Source: Nonomuraea guangzhouensis
GTDB lineage: Bacteria > Actinomycetota > Actinomycetes > Streptosporangiales > Streptosporangiaceae
NCBI RefSeq assembly: GCF_019396345.1
Contig: NZ_JAHKRM010000052.1
Span: 1 to 64,000 of the forward strand
Direction: 5' to 3'
Length of the DNA stretch: 64,000 bases
The notes under the pieces were generated by a model, which was not told the DNA's origin, searched no databases, and saw only the letters and a program-made list of their open reading frames with translations. The position numbers and the translations under genes are program-made. This document shows positions 16,011-25,639 of this stretch, in pieces. Each line of letters starts with the position of its first letter. The stretch's first letter is position 1.

Positions 16011-17454
16011 ATCGAACACTGTGCGAGACCCCCGCCGCTGGTGGATTCTCGTCGTACTCTGCCTGTCGCTTCTGGTGCTGGTCGTGGACAACACCGTCCT
16101 CAATCTGGCCATCCCCAAGCTGATCAAGGATCTGGGCGCGAGCCCGGGTGACATCCAGTGGATCATCGACGCGTACGTGCTGGCCTTCGCCGGGCTGTTA
16201 CTGACCGCCGGGAGCCTTTCCGACCGGTTCGGGCGCCGGCGCTTCCTGATCGTCGGGCTGGCGTTCTTCGGCGGCGCGTCGCTGCTGGCCGTGCTCTCGA
16301 CCGAGCCGTGGCAGCTCATCGGCGCGCGGGCCCTCATGGGCGTCGGCGGGTCGGTCCTGATGCCGTCCACGCTGTCCATCCTGATGACCGTCTTCGACGA
16401 GGGCGAGCGGCGCAAGGCCATGGCCGCGTGGAGCGCCGTCGCCATGGTGGGCGTGATCGCGGGGCCCACGCTGGGCGGCTTCCTGCTCGACCACTACTGG
16501 TGGGGCTCGGTCTTCCTGCTGAACATCCCCATCGCGGCCGTCGCGATCATCGCCGCCGTTACCCTGATGCCCGAGACCCGCAGCGCCGGGCGGAAGATCG
16601 ACCCCGTGGGCGTCCTGCTGTCGATCGTCGGGCTGACGGCGGCCGTGTACGTCATCATCGAGCGCGAGTGGAACCCGATCGGCATCGCGATCGCCGTGGT
16701 CTTCCTCGGCGCCTTCGTCATCTGGGAGCGGCGCTCGGATCACCCGATGCTGCCGCTGGAGCTGTTCAGGAACCGCAACTTCAGCGGGGCGTCGTTCTCC
16801 ATCCTGCTGATGTCGTTCGGGGCCGGGGCCGTGATGCTGATGCTGACCCAGTACCTGCAGTTCGTGCTGGGGTACGGGCCCATGCGGGCGGGTCTGGCGC
16901 TGCTGCCGTACGCGGTCGCGGCGGCGGTCTTCAACGGGCTCGGCGCCGCGCTCGGGCAGAAGGTCAGCAACCGGACGCTGATCGCCGCCGGGCTGGTGGT
17001 CATGGCCGGTGGGTTCGTCGTGCTCGCCACGACCTCCGGTTACCTGCCGCTGCTCACCGGCCTGCTGGTCATGGGGGTGGGTGGCGGTCTCGCCGGGCCC
17101 GCGGCCTACGCGTCGCTGATGGGGGCGATCCCCATGGAGCACGCGGGCGTCGGCTCCGCGCTGAACGACACCGTGCAACAGGTCGGCATGGCCATGAGCA
17201 TCGCCATCCTGGGCAGCGTGCTGGCCGGGGTGTTCACCTCGGCGATGCCCGCCGACGCGCCCGAGGCGGCCAGGGAGTCGATCGGCGGCGCCTTCAAGCT
17301 GGGCATCGTGGCGCCGGCCCGCGCGGCCTTCACCGACGCGATGCACTTCGGCTGCTGGGTCGGGGCCGGGTTCTGCGTGGCGGCCGCGCTGCTCGCGCTC
17401 GCGGTGCTGCGACCGCCCGCTCCCGTGGAGACCACCGAGCCCGCCCGGGTCTAG
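16000..17454 (+). CDS. MFS drug-efflux transporter, DHA2 (14-TM) type
   Basis: A 484-aa proton-driven exporter of the EmrB/QacA family. Opening helix RRWWILVVLCLSLLVLVVDNTVLNLAIP contains the DHA2 signature, and LTAGSLSDRFGRRRFLIVGL is the conserved cytoplasmic loop. About 14 hydrophobic segments fill the chain. Possible GTG starts lie at 16000, 16006 and 16021 with no ribosome site. A leaderless start is likely, so the N-terminus is uncertain by seven residues. The TetR next door probably represses it. It converges with the next gene with a 4-nt overlap. Confidence 0.9.
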   Translation: MRVESNTVRDPRRWWILVVLCLSLLVLVVDNTVLNLAIPKLIKDLGASPGDIQWIIDAYVLAFAGLLLTAGSLSDRFGRRRFLIVGLAFFGGASLLAVLSTEPWQLIGARALMGVGGSVLMPSTLSILMTVFDEGERRKAMAAWSAVAMVGVIAGPTLGGFLLDHYWWGSVFLLNIPIAAVAIIAAVTLMPETRSAGRKIDPVGVLLSIVGLTAAVYVIIEREWNPIGIAIAVVFLGAFVIWERRSDHPMLPLELFRNRNFSGASFSILLMSFGAGAVMLMLTQYLQFVLGYGPMRAGLALLPYAVAAAVFNGLGAALGQKVSNRTLIAAGLVVMAGGFVVLATTSGYLPLLTGLLVMGVGGGLAGPAAYASLMGAIPMEHAGVGSALNDTVQQVGMAMSIAILGSVLAGVFTSAMPADAPEAARESIGGAFKLGIVAPARAAFTDAMHFGCWVGAGFCVAAALLALAVLRPPAPVETTEPARV

Positions 17455-18149
17455 CGGACGCGGGGCTCGCGCATGGCCTCCAGACTGTCCAGTTTGTGGG
17501 TCCGCTCGTCGTGGCCGACCTGCCGCAGCAGGTCGGCCACCGACCGGTAGCGGCCGTACTCGGCGGCGTACGTGCCCGGGTCGGGGATGAAGTCCAGGTC
17601 CGGGTTCTCCGCCACGAACGTCATGTACTCGTGCTCCGCGTGGTCCTCGAACTCCGCGTTCAGCCGGTAACTCCAGTCGGGCCTGACCAGGAACAACACC
17701 CACGACACATGGTAGTAGAAGAACGCGATCAGCCAGGGCGCCGCCTTGTGCAGCAGCCAGTTCTGCCTGAGGCCGTGCCGCTGGACGAGGTCCTGCATGA
17801 TCAGCAGATGCCACTGCTCGTTGTCCTGGTCGGCGCGGGCCTCCACGATGCGCTCGAAGACCCGCCTGGCCAGGCCCGAGCGGCCCGCGTGACGGTGCAC
17901 GGCCCAGTAGCCCATCCGCTCCCACGCCTGGTACGGCACCCGGGCGATGATCTCCAGCATGGCGAACTTGGTGAACGAGCCCTGCTTGCCGTACATGAGG
18001 TCGACGGGCTTGAACATCATCTTGGCCAGCACGCTGTACTCCATGCGCGGGGTGTCGAGCGTGTCCCGCTGGGCCTGGAGCAACTGGGCGCGGCCGAGCT
18101 TCGGCGGGCCCGGATGGACGTCGGGCCGGTGGTCGACGGTGATGGTCAT
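17451..18149 (-). CDS. Alternative oxidase-like diiron protein
   Basis: A 232-aa protein with the spacing of the alternative oxidase (AOX) diiron fold. E66 lies in FAMLEIIARVP, E111 and H114 in DQDNEQWHLLIM (AOX: NERMH), E166/E168 and H173 in NAEFEDHAEHEYMTF (AOX: LEEEAIHSYT), and E215 and H218 in GHDERTHKLD (AOX: ADEAHH). A hydrophobic stretch (PWLIAFFYYHVSWVLFLV) matches the membrane-hugging helices. AOX oxidises quinol and reduces oxygen to water without pumping protons. ATG 18149 has GGGAGA upstream. The short N-terminus and diverged motifs leave room for another diiron monooxygenase role. Confidence 0.7.
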   Translation of the reverse strand: MTITVDHRPDVHPGPPKLGRAQLLQAQRDTLDTPRMEYSVLAKMMFKPVDLMYGKQGSFTKFAMLEIIARVPYQAWERMGYWAVHRHAGRSGLARRVFERIVEARADQDNEQWHLLIMQDLVQRHGLRQNWLLHKAAPWLIAFFYYHVSWVLFLVRPDWSYRLNAEFEDHAEHEYMTFVAENPDLDFIPDPGTYAAEYGRYRSVADLLRQVGHDERTHKLDSLEAMREPRVR

Positions 18150-18292
18150 GTCCGCTCTCCCTGAGTCGTTCCTGGTGATGACTCGATGGTGGGGGAGCGG
18201 GGGGTGGCCGGTCGTCGGCCGCCAGTGGGCAATCGCCGTGCCTCCCGTGGCGTACTGATCAAGGCGGCCGTACGCCCGCAGGCGCACGGGAG

Positions 18293-18340
18293 ATCCCCTA
18301 GGGCATGTGACACCATGTAAGGGGATTTTGTGGCATGCCA
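18293..18340. promoter_or_regulatory. Inverted repeats upstream of the aminotransferase
   Basis: ATCCCCT (18293-18299) pairs with AGGGGAT (18320-18326), and a perfect palindrome TGGCATGCCA follows at 18331-18340. They are 23-70 nt before the aminotransferase start and are candidate operator sites. The rest of 18150-18363 shows nothing I recognise. Confidence 0.45.
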
Positions 18341-18363
18341 ACAGGTTGAAGGCGGGTGGCGCG

Positions 18364-19664
18364 ATGACAAACCGGGATACTCATAGCATGTCGGAGCTTC
18401 TCGCCCGCCACCGGGCAGTGATCCCCAACTGGGTGGCACTCAACTACAACGAGCCCATCGAGATCGTCAGCGGCAAGGGCAACCGCGTCGTCGACGCCGA
18501 TGGCAAGAGCTATCTGGACTTCTTCGCCGGCATCCTCACCAACATGATCGGGTATGACGTGCCCGAGGTACGCGAGGCCGTCGAACGCCAGCTCGCCACG
18601 GGAGTCGTCCACACCAGCACAGTCTACCTGCTGCGCGGCCAGATCGAGCTGGCCGAGAAGATCGCCAGGCTCTCCGGCATCCCCGATGCCAAGGTCTTCT
18701 TCACCAACTCCGGCACCGAGGCGAACGAGACCGCGCTGCTGCTGGCCACGTACGCGCGCAAGAGCGACCAGGTGCTCGCCATGCGGCAGAGCTACCACGG
18801 CCGCAGCTTCGGCGCGATCAGCGTCACGTCCAACCGGTCGTGGAAGAACAACTCGCTCTCCCCGCTGAACGTGCACTTCCTGCACGGCGCCGACCGGCAG
18901 CTCGCCCAGTTCAAGGGTCTTTCGGACGCCGACTACATCGCGGCCTGCGTCGACGACCTGCGCCACGTGCTGGCCACGGCCGTCTCCAACGACGTGGCGG
19001 CGCTGATCGCCGAGCCGATCCAGGGCGTGGGCGGGTTCACGATGGCCCCCGACGGGCTGTTCGCCGCCTACAAGGAGGTCCTCGACGAGCAGGGCATCCT
19101 GTTCATCTCCGACGAGGTGCAGACCGGCTGGGGCCGCACCGGCAGCGCGTTCTTCGGCATCCAGAACCACGGCGTGACGCCCGACATGATGACCTTCGCC
19201 AAGGGGCTGGGCAACGGGTTCGCGGTCGGCGGTGTCGTGGCCCGTGGCGACCTCATGGACAGCCTGCCCGCCGTGGGCCTGGCCACGTTCGGCGGCAACC
19301 CGATCTCCATGGCCGCCGCCAACGCCACGCTCGACTACGTGCTCGACCACGATCTCCAGGCCAACGCCGCCAGGACCGGCAAGATCATCATGGACGGCCT
19401 GCGGGCGGCGGCCGAACGGCTGCCGATCATGCGGGACGTACGCGGCAAGGGCCTGATGTTCGCCGTCGAGCTGGAGAGCCCCGCGCAGGCCGCGCGGTTC
19501 ATGGAGGAGAGCAAGAAGGCGGGCCTGCTCGCGGGCAAGGGCGGCCTGTACGGCACCGCCATCCGCATGGCGCCGCCGCTCACCCTTACCGTGGAAGAGG
19601 CCACGGAGGGCCTGAGCATCATCGTGCACGCACTGGAAGTCATCAACGCAGAGGCAGTAACGCA

Positions 19665-19668
<4 letters not shown>
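18364..19668 (+). CDS. Class III aminotransferase, AGXT2 / beta-alanine type
   Basis: A 434-aa PLP enzyme of the omega-aminotransferase class. FFTNSGTEANETALLLATYA is the cofactor phosphate region, AEPIQGVGGF is the AGXT2-like loop, LFISDEVQTGWGRTG carries the PLP Asp, and TFAKGLGNGFAVGG carries the Schiff-base Lys. Its stop overlaps the start of a methylmalonate-semialdehyde dehydrogenase (GTGA). This suggests the substrate is beta-alanine or beta-aminoisobutyrate, the products of pyrimidine breakdown. GABA remains possible. ATG 18364 is chosen for length, and ATG 18388 is the alternative. Confidence 0.88.
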
Positions 19669-21170
<1,502 letters not shown>

Positions 21171-21186
21171 CCGACGTCCACCAGGC

Positions 21187-21236
21187 GCCCCTCTCTTCGT
21201 GTGCCCGATAAACTCCAGCACACGGATGAGAGGGGC
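21187..21236 (+). promoter_or_regulatory. Hairpin overlapping the binding-protein ribosome site
   Basis: GCCCCTCTC (21187-21195) pairs with GAGAGGGGC (21228-21236), and an inner CGTGTG/CACACG pair extends the stem around a 15-nt loop. The 3' arm holds GAGAGGGG, the ribosome site for GTG 21240. It may work as a terminator for mmsA, as a translational block, or both. Confidence 0.55.
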
Positions 21237-21239
21237 ATC

Positions 21240-22367
21240 GTGGATCGCCGTATACCTGCCATGGCGCTGGCCATGACGGCTCTGGTCGCCAGCATGGGCG
21301 CGGCGGGCCCGACACCGAAGAAGACACCCAGCCCGAGCCCTACCCCCACCCCGTCGGCGAGCCCGACGCAGGGCGACGGCACGCTGCAGATCCTCACCTA
21401 TCGCGGCTACGCCGAATACGGCGGCACCAGCCCGAGGGTCAACTGGGTGGGCGACTTCGAGAAGACGACCGGCTGCCGCATCGCCCGCCTCGACACCGTG
21501 CAGACCGCCGACGACATGGACCGCGCCGTGGCCGCGCGCCCCTACGACGTGATCTCGGCGGGTCCGGTGCTGGCGGCCACGATGATCAAAGCCAAGCAGG
21601 TGCAGCCCATCGACCCGGCCAAGGTCACCGGCTACGACGACCTCTCCAAGCGCTTCCGCGACATGACCAAGGTGTCGAGCAAGATCTACGGCGTGCCGTA
21701 CCTGTGGGGTTACCACGAGTTCCTCTACGACTCGACCAGGGTCAAGAGCGCCGACCTCAAGAAGGTCTTCCAGTCGGACCACGTGGCGCTCAAGGACAGC
21801 CCGCTGACCATCGCCGACGCGGCGCTCACCGACAGCGGTGTGGACGACCCCTTCGAGCTGACCGAGAGCCAGCTCGACCGGGCGGTGGCGCTGCTGGGCG
21901 AGCACAAGGACCGCACCTACTGGAAGAACCCGCTCGACCTGGTCAAGGGCTTCGCCACGGGCTCGCTCGACTACGCCCAGGCCACGCCGTACTATCGCCT
22001 GCTCCTGCAGAAGGCCGGAAAGCCGATCAAGGCGGTCGCCGCGCGCGAGATGACCGGGTGGCTCGACTCCTGGATGCTCGGCGCGAACATCCCCAACACC
22101 GACTGCGCCTACCGCTGGCTGAGCTGGATGGCGGCGGCGCCGGCCCAGCGTGACGCGGCCGCCTGGGTCGGGCTGGCGCCGGCCAACCCCAAGGCGTGCA
22201 AGGGGCGGGCCAAGCAGATGTGCGACGCGTACGGGGCCGACAAGCCGAAGTGGCTCGACCGGGTCGCCTTCGCCGTCCGGCCTCCGGGGGATTGCGAGGG
22301 ATCTGAGGGGGAATGCACTGATTACGACCTCGCATGGACCAAACGGTGGGGTGCACTGGTGAAGTGA
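21240..22367 (+). CDS. Secreted extracellular solute-binding protein, polyamine (PotD) type
   Basis: A 375-aa protein with a short signal segment (IPAMALAMTALVASMGAAG), a Pro/Thr/Ser linker (PKKTPSPSPTPTPSASPT) and a periplasmic-binding fold of the spermidine/putrescine class (LQILTYRGYAEYGG, IYGVPYLWGYHEFLYD, VKGFATGSLDYAQATPYY). There is no lipobox Cys, which is unusual for a Gram-positive binding protein, so it may be released or held another way. No permease or ATPase genes adjoin it. Its place after the aminotransferase pair suggests scavenging of amines (inference). GTG 21240 is set by the GAGAGGGG site. Confidence 0.78.
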   Translation: MDRRIPAMALAMTALVASMGAAGPTPKKTPSPSPTPTPSASPTQGDGTLQILTYRGYAEYGGTSPRVNWVGDFEKTTGCRIARLDTVQTADDMDRAVAARPYDVISAGPVLAATMIKAKQVQPIDPAKVTGYDDLSKRFRDMTKVSSKIYGVPYLWGYHEFLYDSTRVKSADLKKVFQSDHVALKDSPLTIADAALTDSGVDDPFELTESQLDRAVALLGEHKDRTYWKNPLDLVKGFATGSLDYAQATPYYRLLLQKAGKPIKAVAAREMTGWLDSWMLGANIPNTDCAYRWLSWMAAAPAQRDAAAWVGLAPANPKACKGRAKQMCDAYGADKPKWLDRVAFAVRPPGDCEGSEGECTDYDLAWTKRWGALVK

Positions 22368-22439
22368 GCCGGGGGATGCCAACCCATACGTGACCTGTGC
22401 CGCGGGCGCGCCCCGTCCCCCCGCTGGGCCGCGCCTGCA

Positions 22440-22477
22440 GAGACGCCCCGGGCCTTCCCCCCGCTCCGGGGCGTCTC
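22440..22477 (+). terminator. Strong hairpin terminator
   Basis: A perfect 12-bp stem GAGACGCCCCGG / CCGGGGCGTCTC with a 14-nt loop, followed by GCTGTTCCC, 72 nt after the binding-protein stop. It probably ends the 18.3-22.4 kb transcript. Confidence 0.75.
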
Positions 22478-22506
22478 GCTGTTCCCGGTCGGCTGATCGA
22501 GATTTT

Positions 22507-22553
22507 GACTGAATGGCCAATCAGCGAAAATTCGACTGAATGACCAGTCAGTG
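22507..22553. promoter_or_regulatory. Twin TetR-like operators before the saccharopine-dehydrogenase-like gene
   Basis: Two direct copies, 27 bp apart centre to centre, of an imperfect 20-bp palindrome of the form GACTGAATGRCCARTCAGYG lie at 22507-22526 and 22534-22553. This shape is typical of TetR-family sites. The second ends 14 nt before the ATG, so binding would block transcription. The regulator is unknown. Confidence 0.6.
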
Positions 22554-22567
22554 AGTAAGGTCGGGTC

Positions 22568-23776
22568 ATGAGAATCCTTCTGGTCGGGGCCGGCGGCGTC
22601 GGTTCCGCTGTCGTGTCCATCGCCGCGCGCCGAGATTTCTTCGAACACATCGTGGTCGCCGACTCCCAACAGGACCGGGCGGCGCGGGCCGTCGACGGCG
22701 TGGACGATCCCCGGTTCAGCGCCATCGGGCTCGACGCCGCCGATCGGGCGGGGGTCGAGGCGGCGCTCCGGGAGCACCGGTGCGACGTGCTCTTCAACGC
22801 CGTCGATCCGCGGTTCACGATGCCGCTGTTCGAGGCGGCGCTGGCGGCCGGGGCCGACTACCTGGACATGGCGATGTCGCTGTCCAGGCCGCACTCCAGC
22901 CGGCCGTACGAGCAGCCGGGGGTGAAGCTGGGCGACGAGCAGTTCGCCCGCGACGGCGAGTGGCAGGCGCGGGACCGGCTGGCGCTCGTCGGGATGGGCG
23001 TGGAGCCGGGACTGGCCGACGTGTTCGCCCGCTACGCCGCCGACCACCTGTTCGACGGCATCGACGAGATCGGCGTCAGGGACGGCTCGAACCTCGTCGT
23101 GGACGGCTACGACTTCGCGCCGACGTTCTCCATCTGGACGACGATCGAGGAGTGCCTGAACCCGCCCGTCGTCTGGGAGGACGGAGGGTGGCACACGACC
23201 GAGCCGTTCAGCGAGCCCGAGGTGTTCGACTTTCCCGAGGGCATCGGGCCCGTGGAGTGCGTGAACGTCGAGCACGAGGAGGTGCTGCTCGTGCCCCGCT
23301 GGATCCCGGCCAGGCGGGTGACGTTCAAGTACGGGCTCGGCGAGGAGTTCATCGGCGTGCTCAAGACCCTGCGCAAGCTCGGGCTGGACAGCGCCGACAA
23401 GATCAGGGTGGGCGGTGCCGACGTGGCGCCCCGCGACCTGGTGGCGGCGAGCCTGCCCGACCCGGCCACCCTCGGCGACCGGATGCACGGCAAGACCTGC
23501 GCGGGCACGTGGGTGAAGGGCACCGGCAAGGACGGCGCTCCTCGCGAGGTCTACCTCTATCACGTGGTCGACAACGCCTGGTCGATGAGCGAGTACGGCT
23601 CGCAGGCCGTCGTCTGGCAGACCGCCGTGCACCCCGTCGTCGCGCTGGAGCTGCTGGCGAGCGGCGTCTGGAAGGGCACGGGCGTGCTCGGGCCCGAGGC
23701 GTTCGACGCGGTGCCGTTCCTCGACCTGCTGACCGAGTACGGCTCGCCCTGGCGGATCCGCGAGGCCGCCGCCTAG
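22568..23776 (+). CDS. Saccharopine dehydrogenase-like oxidoreductase
   Basis: A 402-aa protein with an N-terminal NAD(P)-binding Rossmann fold (MRILLVGAGGVGSAVVSIAA) and the conserved DVLFNAVDPRFTMPLFEAAL and DYLDMAMS elements of saccharopine dehydrogenase family proteins. The C-terminal part (VECVNVEHEEVLLVPRWIP, HVVDNAWSMSEYG) forms the substrate domain. The family includes lysine-pathway and carboxynorspermidine-type dehydrogenases. Given the amine-catabolic setting, reductive or oxidative handling of an amino acid-aldehyde conjugate is plausible. The gene is alone behind the twin operator. Confidence 0.85.
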   Translation: MRILLVGAGGVGSAVVSIAARRDFFEHIVVADSQQDRAARAVDGVDDPRFSAIGLDAADRAGVEAALREHRCDVLFNAVDPRFTMPLFEAALAAGADYLDMAMSLSRPHSSRPYEQPGVKLGDEQFARDGEWQARDRLALVGMGVEPGLADVFARYAADHLFDGIDEIGVRDGSNLVVDGYDFAPTFSIWTTIEECLNPPVVWEDGGWHTTEPFSEPEVFDFPEGIGPVECVNVEHEEVLLVPRWIPARRVTFKYGLGEEFIGVLKTLRKLGLDSADKIRVGGADVAPRDLVAASLPDPATLGDRMHGKTCAGTWVKGTGKDGAPREVYLYHVVDNAWSMSEYGSQAVVWQTAVHPVVALELLASGVWKGTGVLGPEAFDAVPFLDLLTEYGSPWRIREAAA

Positions 23777-23810
23777 GACGTGCGGCCCCGCGCCTTATAT
23801 CCGTGAGCGC

Positions 23811-24047
23811 TCAGCGAGAGGGGAAGGCGACCACCGTGGCCATGGGCGCGGGGATGAGCGCGTCGGCGCAGTCGGCGCAGGCCATAACGGGCGCGTCGTC
23901 GGGGAAGCGCCCGACACGCACCCGCGGCCTCGGCCACCTCTTGTGGCAGACGACGCACGCGTCTCCGTCGAGCTGCGCGCAGCTCAGGCCATCAGGGTCG
24001 AACGTCAACATGTCCTGTGCCGTTCCTGTCGGACCCCAGTTCATCAC
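23811..24047 (-). CDS. Small zinc-ribbon-like protein
   Basis: A 78-aa protein with paired cysteine knuckles, CVVCHKRW and CADCADAL, plus an extra Cys in DPDGLSCAQL. This suggests one bound zinc. It is an uncharacterised actinobacterial type. A GGGAGCG site precedes ATG 24047, and ATG 24011 is an alternative start. No partner gene is apparent. Confidence 0.6.
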   Translation of the reverse strand: MMNWGPTGTAQDMLTFDPDGLSCAQLDGDACVVCHKRWPRPRVRVGRFPDDAPVMACADCADALIPAPMATVVAFPSR

Positions 24048-24177
24048 GCTCCCAGCTGCGGTGGGCCAGTCGTCTACCGGATCCGTTATAACCCCGGTCG
24101 CGCTCCTGATCGTCTAGTGGAGCGTCAAGCCCGGGTGAATTCTCTACCCGCTCCACGCCCCGTACACCTACAAAAAC

Positions 24178-24204
24178 GGGCATCCAGCCGCAAGCTGGAT
24201 GCCC
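24178..24204 (-). terminator. Terminator after gabT
   Basis: A perfect 11-bp stem GGGCATCCAGC / GCTGGATGCCC with a 5-nt loop is followed, on the minus strand, by a run of five T (24172-24176). It lies 17 nt beyond the GABA transaminase stop. Confidence 0.85.
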
Positions 24205-24220
24205 GGTTCGTACGCTTTTC

Positions 24221-25549
24221 CTACAGGCTGGCGAACGCCTTCTCCAGGATGCCGAGACCCTCCTCAAGCAGGTGCTCGGGCATGACCAGCGGCGGCAGGA
24301 AACGCAGCACATTGCCGTACGTGCCCGCGGTCAGCACCAGCAGGCCCTCCGCGTGACAGCGCCGGACGACCTCGGCGAGCGCGGCCGGGTTCGGCTCCTT
24401 CGTGCCCGGCTCGACCAGCTCGACCGCGATCATCGCGCCACGGCCGCGCACGTCGCCGATCACGTCGAAGCGCTCGCGCATCGCGTGCAGGCGGGGGAGC
24501 ATGATCTCGCCGATCCGGCGGGCCTTGGCGACCAGGTCCTCCTCGGCGATGGTCTCCAGCACGCCCAGCGCGGCCGCGCAGGCGACCGGGTTGCCGCCGT
24601 ACGTGCCGCCGAGGCCACCGGGGTGCACCTTGTCCATGATCTCCGCGCGCCCGGTGACGGCGGCGAGCGGAAGGCCGCCCGCGATGCCCTTGGCGGTGGT
24701 GATGAGGTCGGGCACGACGCCCTCGTCCTCACAGGCGAACAGGTGGCCGGTGCGGGCGAAGCCGGTCTGCACCTCGTCGGCGACGAACACGATGCCGTTG
24801 GCCCGGCAGAACTCGGCGATCCTCGGCAGGAAACCCTTGGCCGGCTCGATGAACCCGCCCTCGCCCGCGATCGGCTCGATCACCACGGCGGCGACGTTCT
24901 CCGCGCCGACCTGCTTGTTGATCATGTCGATGGCCTGCGCGGCGGCCTCCTCCGCGCAGTTCTCCGGGCCCGTCGGCCAGCGGTACGGGTAGGCCAGCGG
25001 CACCCGGTACACCTCCGGCGCGAACGGGCCGAAGCCCTGCTTGTAGGGCATGTTCTTGGCCGTCAGCGTCATGGTCAGCAGCGTGCGGCCGTGGTAGCCG
25101 TGGTCGAACACGACGACCGCCTGGCGGCCCGTGGCGTGCCTGGCGATCTTGACGGCGTTCTCGACGGCCTCGGCGCCGGTGTTCAGCAGGACCGTGCGCT
25201 TCTCGTGGTCGCCGGGGGTCAACTCGTTGAGCTTCTCGCAGACCTGCACGTACGACTCGTACGGGGTGACCATGAAACAGGTGTGGGTGAACTCGGCGAC
25301 CTGCTCCTGGACCCGCTCGACCACCTTCGGGGCGGCGTTGCCGACACTGGTCACGGCGATGCCGGAGCCGAAGTCGATCAGCGAGTTGCCGTCGGCGTCC
25401 TCGACGACGCCACCGCCGGCGCGGGTCACGAAGATCGGCAGCGCGGTGCCGATGCCCGGCGGCACGGCGGCCTGCTTGCGCGCCAGCAACTCCTGCGACT
25501 TCGGGCCTGGGATCGCGGTGACGAGACGACGCTCCTGCGGAATGCTCAT
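24221..25549 (-). CDS. gabT: 4-aminobutyrate-2-oxoglutarate transaminase
   Basis: A 442-aa class III aminotransferase that moves the amino group of GABA to 2-oxoglutarate, yielding succinate semialdehyde. Visible motifs are VLLNTGAEAVENAVKIARHA (phosphate loop), VFDHGYHGRTLLTMTLT, EPIAGEGGFIEP, VFVADEVQTGFARTG (PLP Asp) and LITTAKGIAGGLPLAAVTG (Schiff-base Lys). The length and motif set fit actinobacterial GabT closely. It is divergent from a PucR regulator across 90 nt, the usual arrangement for GABA control, and ends at a strong terminator. A matching aldehyde dehydrogenase lies 3 kb away. Confidence 0.92.
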   Translation of the reverse strand: MSIPQERRLVTAIPGPKSQELLARKQAAVPPGIGTALPIFVTRAGGGVVEDADGNSLIDFGSGIAVTSVGNAAPKVVERVQEQVAEFTHTCFMVTPYESYVQVCEKLNELTPGDHEKRTVLLNTGAEAVENAVKIARHATGRQAVVVFDHGYHGRTLLTMTLTAKNMPYKQGFGPFAPEVYRVPLAYPYRWPTGPENCAEEAAAQAIDMINKQVGAENVAAVVIEPIAGEGGFIEPAKGFLPRIAEFCRANGIVFVADEVQTGFARTGHLFACEDEGVVPDLITTAKGIAGGLPLAAVTGRAEIMDKVHPGGLGGTYGGNPVACAAALGVLETIAEEDLVAKARRIGEIMLPRLHAMRERFDVIGDVRGRGAMIAVELVEPGTKEPNPAALAEVVRRCHAEGLLVLTAGTYGNVLRFLPPLVMPEHLLEEGLGILEKAFASL

Positions 25550-25639
25550 ATGTCTGACGGTACGCCGCGCGCCGACCAGGCCCGATGCGTCGATATGGCA
25601 CACTGAGGGTGCCCGTCTTTGCCAGAATGGACAACTCGT

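Noticed and set aside
24085..24165. tRNA-like text: CGTCTAGTGG (Glu/Asp D-arm) followed by CCGGGTGAATTCTCTACCCG (T-arm-like)
   Set aside because: There is no anticodon arm between them and no acceptor stem pairs, so it cannot be a working tRNA. The resemblance is too short to call an attachment site or relic.
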